Part shown: one piece after another, positions 1-4,965 of the stretch | How the letters are laid out: each line of letters opens with the position of its first letter | Position numbering within the stretch: the stretch's first letter is position 1 | Assembly: GCA_002298925.1 (NCBI GenBank) | Contig: DBMM01000030.1 | Coordinates: 1-6,501, forward strand | Source: Geobacter sp. UBA698 | GTDB taxonomy: Bacteria; Desulfobacterota; Desulfuromonadia; Geobacterales; Pseudopelobacteraceae | Direction: 5' to 3' | DNA length: 6,501 nt | Program-made: the position numbers and the translations under genes | Notes under the pieces: generated by a model | Told to the model about the DNA's origin: nothing | Databases searched by the model: none | The model's input: only the letters and a program-made list of their open reading frames with translations

Positions 1-134
1 CTGTCGCCCACGGTGAGGTGCCGTTGGACCCGCAAGCCGCGCCTGATGAGTTCTGCGGCAATGGTGGCGGTGTTGCTGTCGATAATCTGGCCGCAAATCA
101 GCTCGTCGCCAATACTCAAGGTCGAAATTCTCAT
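1..134 (-). CDS. cinA: CinA-like protein, N-terminal fragment (runs off the left edge)
   Basis: Reading leftward from the ATG at 134-132 gives 44 codons that leave the window. The peptide starts MRISTLSIGDELICGQIID, continues with SNTATIAAELIRRG and ends in QRHLTVGD. The GDEL-x2-GQ-x2-D-x-N pattern and the closing VGD match the start of the MoaB/Mog-like (molybdopterin-binding-type) domain that opens CinA proteins. In the family this domain has nucleotide pyrophosphatase-type activity, and many members carry a C-terminal NMN deamidase domain that recycles pyridine nucleotide. That C-terminal half is outside the window, so its presence is unknown. A GGAG ribosome site lies 12 nt before the ATG, a rather long spacing. 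The gene follows larB in the same direction after 175 nt containing a REP-like repeat, so co-transcription is possible but not shown. A stand-alone MoaB/Mog-like protein is the main alternative, though the opening residues fit CinA better. Confidence 0.8.
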   Translation of the reverse strand, partial: MRISTLSIGDELICGQIIDSNTATIAAELIRRGLRVQRHLTVGD

Positions 135-218
135 ACTGTTATCAGGCTCCTTTTTCCCGAAACGCATTGGTATCCGCGTGGGCGCGATGAATCTGTGCTC
201 ACCCTGCCATCCTGCTTA

Positions 219-259
219 ACCCCATCCCCACCCCAGCCCGCCCCTTGAAGGGGAAGGAG
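219..259 (-). repeat. REP-like G-rich repeat, single copy
   Basis: The minus strand has a small hairpin (CCCC 241-244 and GGGG 250-253 around a five-base loop, TTGAA on the plus strand) followed by a G-rich tail at 244-220: GGGG, GGG, GGGG, GGGG and GGGG separated by one or two bases. The hairpin-plus-tail layout and the TTGAA/TTGAC loop resemble the repeats at 4832-4932, so I treat it as a diverged member of the same dispersed family. It lies between the larB stop and the CinA-like start. The tail fits the G-quadruplex pattern. Whether it ends transcription, affects mRNA stability or is neutral cannot be read from sequence. Confidence 0.6.
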
Positions 260-309
260 TTAGTGCTTTGGCTGAAATCAGACGACAATCAGTTCCCGCA
301 ATGATTCGA

Positions 310-1059
310 TCAGATCCTGTTGATCAGGCTTGCGGCGCAAGCTGCACCAAAGCCGTTGTCGATATTCACGACCGTTACTCCGGCAGCACATGAATTGAGC
401 ATCCCCAACAGGGCGGCTATACCGCCGAAGGAAGCGCCATACCCCACCGAGGTGGGCACCGCGATAACCGGTTTGTCCACCAACCCTCCCACCACCGAAG
501 GAAGCGCTCCTTCCATGCCTGCCACCACGATGATCACCGACGCAGTGCACAGCACTTCATGATGCGCCAGCAACCGGTGAATTCCGGCCACCCCCACATC
601 GTAAATACTCAATGCCTCGTTTCCCAGAAAACGGGCGGTAACCAAGGCTTCGGCAGCCACCGGAATATCGGAGGTGCCGGCCGAAACAACAATGATTCTG
701 CCCTTCCCCCCCTGCCCTGCCGGACGCTGCGTCAAAGTCAGACAGCGTGCGTCGTCGTGGTAAGATGCGGCAGGGAAAACCGCGCCGACGCGCCCAGCCT
801 TGTCCGAATCAAGCCGCGTCACCAGAATACTGCTGCCCGAGTCCGCCATTACCGTCATGATGCGAATAATCTGCTCGACGGACTTGCCTTCTCCAAAAAT
901 TACCTCCGGCATCCCCTGCCGCAATTCGCGATGATGATCCACATGGGCGCAGCCCAGATCCTGAAAGGGAAAATGCCGCAAACGCTCAACGGCGTCGTCT
1001 ACCGTGGTTTCGCCTGATTGAACGGCATGCAGCAATTCTTTAAGAATATTCGGGGTCAC
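310..1059 (-). CDS. larB: LarB, pyridinium-3,5-biscarboxylate mononucleotide synthase (nickel-pincer cofactor synthesis)
   Basis: A complete 249-residue protein, the usual LarB length. In the characterised family LarB carboxylates the pyridinium ring of nicotinate adenine dinucleotide and releases AMP, giving the biscarboxylate mononucleotide that LarE and LarC turn into the nickel-pincer cofactor of lactate racemase and related enzymes. Visible signatures are QGMPEVIFGEGKS (48-60), VVSAGTSDIPVAAEA (124-138), AGMEGALPSVVGG (180-192), VPTSVGYGASFGG (201-213), and NSCAAG (222-227) followed by VNIDNGFGAA. The C-terminal half is the PurE-like fold. Cys224 lies where the family has its substrate-linking cysteine (Cys221 in Lactobacillus LarB, from memory). 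The start is GTG at 1059-1057, with AAGGA 9 nt upstream. It begins 30 nt after the DUF3187 stop and probably shares that gene's promoter. No larC or larE is visible here. A PurE-only reading is unlikely because the LarB-specific N-terminal motif is intact. Confidence 0.93.
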   Translation of the reverse strand: MTPNILKELLHAVQSGETTVDDAVERLRHFPFQDLGCAHVDHHRELRQGMPEVIFGEGKSVEQIIRIMTVMADSGSSILVTRLDSDKAGRVGAVFPAASYHDDARCLTLTQRPAGQGGKGRIIVVSAGTSDIPVAAEALVTARFLGNEALSIYDVGVAGIHRLLAHHEVLCTASVIIVVAGMEGALPSVVGGLVDKPVIAVPTSVGYGASFGGIAALLGMLNSCAAGVTVVNIDNGFGAACAASLINRI

Positions 1060-1089
1060 GAAGCAGGGTCCTTGTTGCCAATGATGTAA

Positions 1090-2097
1090 TTAAAACTGCT
1101 TACTCAGACCGAAATGAAAGGCCACATCCGGTGCAGTGGACACGGCCACATCCTCGGATACGCCGATATCCAGCAGATAGTTTCCCGGGAAGCGGATCGC
1201 GCCGCCGGATACCAGCATCAGCGAACTACCGGAGATTTCATCGAGAGAGCTGCCATGATAGAAAGGGGTGTGGGCATTGAGCTGAACCTTGAACGAGATC
1301 CACTCCGCCGGTCCCCAGCCAAGACCGATCGTGCCGAAGCCAACCACATTATTCTGCTGGTCACGCAGCACGTCGCCGTCGGTCATGGCCATTCCGCCCA
1401 GCGAACCGTACAGGCCGAGGCTGCCCCATTCGGTGAAGTTATTCATGCTGCCGCACACGGAAAAGGTAAAATCAACGCTGCCGCTCCCCCGCAACGCATC
1501 GCTGTCACCCGTAGGCAACTTGAGCGACGTCCGTAACGCAAGGCTGTCGTGCGAGCTCTCATCCCGGACATCATACAGCTTCATACCGCCGTTCAAGCTG
1601 ATATCGCCGATCCCGCCGGAACCGGAATGGGTCATATTGAGTTTCTGAACGCCATTTTTCTGATAGTTGAAAAGCAGGCGGTTCTTGGGAGCGGTGTCTC
1701 TCCCTCCTTGAGGAAGGCCGAACGTCGAATGCCAATCGCTGACAAATCCATCCAGAAAGCCGCCCCCATAGAGAACATAGGGAATTTCGATGCCGGCTTC
1801 AAAACGATCGCTGATGCCGTAATGAGCAGCCAGGCCCCAGCGATAGGATTCTCCATCCAAGGTAACCTGCTCATTAGCCGTACTGTTGGTGGCGAAGTTG
1901 TTGGCAACATCCATGCCTAGCCTGAGCCTGAGCCGGCCGGTCGGCGCTATGGTGGCCGAGGATTCGGCGGGCAGCCCGAAAATCTGCACCAGGGGGCTTT
2001 GGCTGACGGTGCGGAAAGGTGTAATTTCCATGTCTGCGGCCAACCCCGGAGCTGCGGAACAGAATAGCGTCAACAGCGTTACCCAGAAGATCTTCAT
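1090..2097 (-). CDS. DUF3187 family predicted outer-membrane beta-barrel protein
   Basis: A 335-residue protein of unknown function that I assign to the DUF3187 family from its overall look. Residues 1-20 form a clear signal peptide (MKIFWVTLLTLFCSAAPGLA), with cleavage likely around Ala20/Ala21. The cysteine at 13 does not sit in a good lipobox. The mature part has many alternating amphipathic strands with Gly/Ser-rich turns, such as GRLRLRLGMDVANNF, RWGLAAHYGISDRFEAGIEIPYVLYGGGF, LALRTSLKLPTGD, LGLYGSLGGMAM and APDVAFHFGLSKQF. It ends in phenylalanine, the usual last residue of BAM-assembled barrels. Role and ligand cannot be told from sequence. The ATG at 2097 has a strong AGGAGG 10 nt upstream, and a near-consensus promoter lies about 55 nt before it. 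larB follows after 30 nt, which suggests an operon, though no functional link is known to me. Secretion and barrel calls are firm; the family name is less so. Confidence 0.82.
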   Translation of the reverse strand: MKIFWVTLLTLFCSAAPGLAADMEITPFRTVSQSPLVQIFGLPAESSATIAPTGRLRLRLGMDVANNFATNSTANEQVTLDGESYRWGLAAHYGISDRFEAGIEIPYVLYGGGFLDGFVSDWHSTFGLPQGGRDTAPKNRLLFNYQKNGVQKLNMTHSGSGGIGDISLNGGMKLYDVRDESSHDSLALRTSLKLPTGDSDALRGSGSVDFTFSVCGSMNNFTEWGSLGLYGSLGGMAMTDGDVLRDQQNNVVGFGTIGLGWGPAEWISFKVQLNAHTPFYHGSSLDEISGSSLMLVSGGAIRFPGNYLLDIGVSEDVAVSTAPDVAFHFGLSKQF

Positions 2098-2151
2098 TGG
2101 AATTCGCCCTCCTCTCAGCTCTCGTACAAAAAAGTCAAAACATGCCCGCCG

Positions 2152-2180
2152 GTTGTAGCATGCGGTATGTACGGTGTCAA
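2152..2180 (-). promoter_or_regulatory. Sigma70-type promoter for the DUF3187-larB unit
   Basis: On the minus strand a perfect TTGACA (plus 2180-2175) is followed by a 17-nt spacer and TACAAC (plus 2157-2152), which keeps the two leading bases of TATAAT. Spacing is ideal. Transcription would start near 2145, giving a leader of roughly 48 nt that contains the AGGAGG ribosome site of the DUF3187 gene. Confidence 0.7.
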
Positions 2181-2266
2181 TGAAAGCAGGGCATAAAGAA
2201 CCTGGATTAATTCATGAGTTAAAACAATTCCTTGAATCAGTGATACGTCAACAGCTAAAAGGTCTC

Positions 2267-2296
2267 TGTCATGAGGCGCTTTCGCGCCATGCAACA
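2267..2296 (-). other. GC-rich hairpin with a GAAA tetraloop on the minus strand
   Basis: GGCGC (2275-2279) and GCGCC (2284-2288) pair perfectly around TTTC, which reads GAAA, a stable GNRA loop, on the minus strand. Beyond two-base bulges the stem extends with CAT/ATG and TGT/ACA. There is no T-run on either side, so it is not a standard intrinsic terminator. It lies about 90 nt upstream of the DUF3187 promoter, so it would be part of that leader only if a further promoter exists. I could not match it to a known riboswitch. Confidence 0.35.
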
Positions 2297-2339
2297 ATAC
2301 AGTAAAGGGCAACCTAAGTTAAATTTTCAAAAACAATTC

Positions 2340-2369
2340 TTGAAACATTATTTTCATGAATGCTACTTT
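2340..2369 (+). promoter_or_regulatory. Possible promoter of the kinase gene (weak)
   Basis: TTGAAA (2340-2345) is followed after 18 nt by TACTTT (2364-2369), which keeps the first two and last bases of a -10 box. This is the best sigma70-like pair I found ahead of the kinase, but the match is poor. I saw no sigma54 GG/GC pair at the right spacing. If real, the leader would be about 140 nt and would contain both palindromes at 2443-2454 and 2484-2502. Confidence 0.22.
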
Positions 2370-2442
2370 ACAGCAAGTATTCAATATGCCTCAAGGGAAT
2401 GAATGGGGAGCGGACGAAAAATCAATGAAGCGACGGATATAT

Positions 2443-2454
2443 GTTCGCGCGAAC
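2443..2454. promoter_or_regulatory. Perfect 12-bp palindrome, candidate operator
   Basis: GTTCGCGCGAAC reads the same on both strands and lies 65 nt before the kinase start. The GTTC-N4-GAAC form is the reverse arrangement of the GAAC-N4-GTTC LexA box of Gram-positive bacteria, so I do not assign it to LexA. A dimeric regulator site is plausible; the protein that binds is unknown. Confidence 0.35.
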
Positions 2455-2483
2455 GTAACTAGGCGGCAAGAGACAGCATTCAA

Positions 2484-2502
2484 TTTCAGTTTGCAACTGA
2501 AA
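2484..2502. promoter_or_regulatory. Perfect 8-bp-arm palindrome next to the kinase ribosome site
   Basis: TTTCAGTT (2484-2491) and AACTGAAA (2495-2502) are exact inverted copies around TGC. The dyad ends 6 nt before the AAAGGGA ribosome site (2506-2512) and 17 nt before the ATG. As DNA it is a good shape for a repressor site. As RNA, three loop bases allow a hairpin close to the ribosome site. Which applies cannot be told from sequence. Confidence 0.45.
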
Positions 2503-2519
2503 CCCAAAGGGAATTTTTG

Positions 2520-4265
2520 ATGGCCAAATCAACCGTTCTGATAGTTGAAGACGAAGCGATCGTTGCCGCCGACCTGGCCGGTAAGCTTGCCATGCTGGGG
2601 TATGAGGTGGCGGGCAGCACATCGACAGGAGACGAAGCGATAGAGTTGGCATACCGCCTGCTCCCTCACCTCATTCTGATGGACATTCAGCTCAAGGGTG
2701 TGATGGACGGTATCGAAGCCGCCGAAAAAATCCACCGGTTGTTTGATATTCCGGTAATCTACCTGACCGCATATTCAGATTTATCCACTCTGGAACGGGC
2801 AAAACAGGGCGGTTACTACGGTTACATCCTTAAGCCGTTTGATGAGCGGGAACTGGTGACCGCCATTGAGCTGACGCTTTCCAAGCACCAGGCCGACCGG
2901 CAACTTCGCGAGCAGCGCGAATTACTGCGGGTAACCCTCACCAGTATCGGCGACGCGGTGATCGCCTGTGACATTGATGGCAAAGTGACTTTTATGAATC
3001 CCGTGGCAGAGCAGCTCACCGGTTGGACTGCTGAGGCGGCGCGGAACCAGCCGCTTCCGGGGTTGCTGCATCTGTTCAATGAAAAGACCCGCAGGCCATT
3101 CAACGATATCCCGGTCAACATGCTCAAAGATGGAAAGACCAGGGAGCCGGCCGATACTACGGTGCTGGTCACAAACGATGGCCGTGAAGTCCCTATCGAA
3201 TACAGTGCGGCGCCAATACGGGACGCAAACAACCGGGCAGTCGGTGCAGTCTTTGTGTTCCGCGATGTTACCGAAAAACAGCTTAACCAAGAGGCGCTCC
3301 AGCTTGCCAATAAGGAACTCGCAACAGCTAACGAAGAACTGCGCGCCCAAGGCGAGGAGCTGGTTGCCTCCTGTCAGGTGCTGGAACGGGCCGAAGCAGC
3401 GCTCAGGAAATCTCACGCAAAACTGGAAAACCGGGTGGCCGAACGGACCCGGGAACTGACCCTGACCATTGAGAAACTGGAGACGGAAATCAAGGCCAGG
3501 CAAGAGGCCGAAAAGGAGCTGAAGATAGAAGTGGAGGCACGGCTGCGAACAGCGGAAGAGCTGAGGGCAAAGGAGCAGATACTGATGATGCAGAGCCGCC
3601 AGGCCGCCATGGGGGAGATGATCGGCAACATCGCCCACCAGTGGCGTCAGCCGCTCAATACCTTGGGACTCATGATCCAAACGTTGCCCATCATGCAGGA
3701 GATGGGAGAACTGGACGGACAGGTTATTGAAAACACTGCACAGAAAGCGATGAAACTGATCAGGCACATGTCCCGGACCGTCGACGATTTCAGAAACTAT
3801 TTCAGGCCGGAAAAGGAGAAAGTCAGTTTTTTTGCCAGCGAGACCGTAGCCAGGACAGCAGAGCTTGTGGCTGAAAGCTTCAAAGACAGCGGAATCACCA
3901 TCGAAATCCATACGGAAGACGATTCCATTATCAATGGCTACCCCAACGAATTTTCCCAGGCGCTGCTCAACATTCTGATGAACGCCAGGGACGCTCACCT
4001 GGAAAGGGAAATGTGTGAACCTAAAGTAATCATAAGAATCGGCAAATCATCCGAAAAGACGCTGGTGAGTATCAGCGACAACGCCGGAGGCATCCCGGAA
4101 GAAATCATAGGCAAGATATTCGATCCGTATTTTACCACCAAGGACCCGGACCGGGGAACCGGCGTGGGACTCTTTATGTCCAAGGGCATCATCGAGAAAA
4201 ACATGGGGGGGCGGATCACCGTACGCAATACCGGCGATGGAGCAGAGTTCAGGATCGAGGTGTGA
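2520..4265 (+). CDS. Soluble hybrid histidine kinase: receiver, PAS, coiled coil, HisKA-type and HATPase
   Basis: A 581-residue cytoplasmic signalling protein with no signal peptide or membrane segment. Residues 4-120 are a receiver domain with acidic Glu10/Asp11, phospho-acceptor Asp55 (LILMDIQLKG), Thr83 and Lys105 (LKPF). About 133-253 is a PAS domain (TSIGDAVIACDIDGKVTFMNP to FVFRDVTEK), probably the sensor, with unknown ligand. About 255-362 is a long Glu/Lys/Arg/Ala-rich coiled coil. The H-box GNIAHQWRQPLN carries His373. The HATPase has an N-box (NEFSQALLNILMNARDA, 476-492), DNAGG (520-524), FDPYFTTK and GTGVGLFMSKG. Every catalytic motif looks intact. The family autophosphorylates on histidine and passes phosphate to a receiver; the N-terminal receiver probably modulates it. 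I chose the ATG at 2520 with AAAGGGA 7 nt upstream; a TTG one codon earlier is in frame but less likely. No DNA-binding partner is encoded nearby, so the output target is unknown. Confidence 0.92.
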   Translation: MAKSTVLIVEDEAIVAADLAGKLAMLGYEVAGSTSTGDEAIELAYRLLPHLILMDIQLKGVMDGIEAAEKIHRLFDIPVIYLTAYSDLSTLERAKQGGYYGYILKPFDERELVTAIELTLSKHQADRQLREQRELLRVTLTSIGDAVIACDIDGKVTFMNPVAEQLTGWTAEAARNQPLPGLLHLFNEKTRRPFNDIPVNMLKDGKTREPADTTVLVTNDGREVPIEYSAAPIRDANNRAVGAVFVFRDVTEKQLNQEALQLANKELATANEELRAQGEELVASCQVLERAEAALRKSHAKLENRVAERTRELTLTIEKLETEIKARQEAEKELKIEVEARLRTAEELRAKEQILMMQSRQAAMGEMIGNIAHQWRQPLNTLGLMIQTLPIMQEMGELDGQVIENTAQKAMKLIRHMSRTVDDFRNYFRPEKEKVSFFASETVARTAELVAESFKDSGITIEIHTEDDSIINGYPNEFSQALLNILMNARDAHLEREMCEPKVIIRIGKSSEKTLVSISDNAGGIPEEIIGKIFDPYFTTKDPDRGTGVGLFMSKGIIEKNMGGRITVRNTGDGAEFRIEV

Positions 4266-4363
4266 TCCTATGCTTGAGTCTTAATCCGTGACGCTTCCAT
4301 ACCTCCGGCGGCATCAATTCGCATGCTTGATTATTTTCGACTTCAGTGCAATACTTATTCCGG

Positions 4364-4474
4364 TTTCAAATCAAAGATGATATCAAGGCGGCGAGGAAGA
4401 AGACGACGAAGGCGTACAAATAGTACGTTGAGAAGTCTTAGACGAAACCACGAAGATAGCGCTTTGATTTGAAA
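4364..4474. repeat. 111-bp palindromic element with perfect 13-bp inverted ends
   Basis: TTTCAAATCAAAG (4364-4376) is the exact inverse of CTTTGATTTGAAA (4462-4474), 85 nt apart. Inside, CGTAC (4413-4417) and GTACG (4423-4427) form a central hairpin around AAATA, and AAGAC (4400-4404) can pair with GTCTT (4435-4439). The whole element can thus fold into one long interrupted stem. The left inner half is purine-rich and GC-richer than the AT-rich arms. It starts 98 nt after the kinase stop and ends 28 nt before the tatA ribosome site. No coding sense is apparent. It resembles a small non-coding palindromic repeat or MITE-like unit. I have a vague memory of similar sequences in other environmental proteobacteria, not verified. 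No target-site duplication is obvious. Confidence 0.6.
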
Positions 4475-4514
4475 GTGGAATTACAGAAATTTGAAACGCC
4501 ACAGGAGGCCCACA

Positions 4515-4703
4515 ATGTTTGGATTTGGTATACCCGAACTGCTCATCATACTGGTTATCGTTTTGGTTATCTTCGGAGCAGGGAAGCTGCCGGAAATCGG
4601 CGGGGCGCTGGGCAAGAGCATTCGAAATTTCAAGAGGGCCGCCGACGGCAAGGATGAAATTGAAATCAAGCCCAAAAGCGAGGACAACGACAAGAAAAGT
4701 TGA
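4515..4703 (+). CDS. tatA: TatA/TatE-family twin-arginine translocase subunit
   Basis: A 62-residue inner-membrane protein. TatA oligomerises with TatC (and TatB where present) to move folded proteins with twin-arginine signals across the membrane. Residues 1-7 (MFGFGIP) are a short periplasmic start and about 8-20 (ELLIILVIVLVIF) form the single membrane helix. FGAGKLPEIGG (20-30) is the conserved Phe-Gly hinge, and about 24-42 form the amphipathic helix. A charged Lys/Asp/Glu tail follows (43-62). The short length fits TatA/TatE better than TatB, which usually has a longer tail. I chose the ATG at 4515 because AGGAGG sits 6 nt upstream and the protein starts exactly at the family's usual MFG; an in-frame upstream TTG would add eight basic residues and is unlikely. 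No tatB or tatC is adjacent. A strong terminator follows 16 nt after the stop, so this is a one-gene unit. Confidence 0.95.
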   Translation: MFGFGIPELLIILVIVLVIFGAGKLPEIGGALGKSIRNFKRAADGKDEIEIKPKSEDNDKKS

Positions 4704-4719
4704 TCGACTTGTCCCAACA

Positions 4720-4765
4720 CAACGCAAAACGGGGAAAGGCGCATGCCCTTCCCCGTTTTGCGTTG
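4720..4765. terminator. Strong symmetrical intrinsic terminator after tatA
   Basis: The 17-nt arms CAACGCAAAACGGGGAA (4720-4736) and TTCCCCGTTTTGCGTTG (4749-4765) are perfect inverted copies. After one A-C mismatch, three more pairs close on a GCAT loop. The GC core is followed by GTTTTGCGTT on both strands, so it can serve tatA from the left. It may also catch read-through from the convergent aminotransferase gene, whose stop is about 200 nt away. The T-tract is short and interrupted. Confidence 0.75.
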
Positions 4766-4831
4766 AGAAACAGACTAGATTGTTAAAGAAAAAAGTGGGG
4801 CTTATGCAAAAGTGCTGGCAATCGTCTCCCA

Positions 4832-4932
4832 CTCCCTTGACGGGAGGGGGTTGGGGGGTGGGTGAAGGTGCGCCATGCAGATATCATGGCAGCTTCCCCC
4901 CCACCCTAACCCTCCCCCGCCTAGGGGGAGGG
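4832..4932. repeat. Head-to-head pair of REP-like G-rich repeats (BIME-like)
   Basis: The left unit is a hairpin, CTCCC (4832-4836) with GGGAG (4842-4846) around TTGAC, running into a G-rich tail ending at 4862. The right unit is its inverted relative: a C-rich run from about 4895, then CCCTCCCCC (4910-4918) pairing perfectly with GGGGGAGGG (4924-4932). Between them GCCATG (4872-4877) and CATGGC (4885-4890) form a central hairpin, flanked by GAAG/CTTC. The full block can fold as a nested cruciform. It lies between the convergent tatA and aminotransferase genes, a usual place for REP/BIME repeats. No RAYT transposase is in the window. Confidence 0.72.
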
Positions 4933-4965
4933 GAAACCTATGCCATTTTGCAATAAAAAGAAACA

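Larger units (their letters stand above)
2098..2519. other. Divergent intergenic region between the DUF3187 gene and the kinase gene
   Basis: These 422 nt hold no gene I can support. The only open stretch of note, 2115-2312 on the minus strand (65 residues), spans the DUF3187 promoter, lacks family features and is best ignored. Contents in order are the minus-strand promoter at 2152-2180, an AT-rich stretch with an imperfect 15-16 nt direct repeat (2221-2236 and 2330-2344), a GC-rich hairpin at 2267-2296, a weak plus-strand promoter candidate at 2340-2369, and two perfect palindromes at 2443-2454 and 2484-2502. The amount of dyad structure suggests control of one or both flanking genes. Confidence 0.6.

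Noticed and set aside
559..1017. A 152-codon plus-strand frame opposite larB
   Set aside because: Antisense to a clear LarB; the product shows no family features and the frame follows from the codon bias of larB.
2115..2312. A 65-codon minus-strand frame upstream of the DUF3187 gene
   Set aside because: It overlaps a near-consensus promoter and has no good ribosome site or recognisable domain.
2517..2519. TTG as the kinase start
   Set aside because: The ATG immediately after it has suitable spacing from AAAGGGA and starts directly at the receiver domain.
2098..2519. A cyclic-di-GMP (GEMM) or other known riboswitch in the divergent region
   Set aside because: The conserved GEMM core sequences are absent on both strands; only a simple GNRA hairpin is seen.
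2922..3998. A 358-codon open frame on the minus strand inside the kinase gene
   Set aside because: It is fully antisense to a kinase with every motif intact. Its translation is Leu/Phe/His-rich with no recognisable domain.
4491..4514. Upstream TTG start for tatA adding eight basic residues
   Set aside because: It would place AGGAGG inside the gene, and TatA proteins typically begin at MFG.
4383..4832. A 149-codon minus-strand frame across the palindromic element and tatA
   Set aside because: It runs antisense through tatA and its terminator and has a low-complexity serine-rich end that comes from the purine-rich part of the repeat.
4832..4932. CRISPR array or tandem repeat
   Set aside because: Only two units are present, they are inverted and diverged, and there are no regular spacers.
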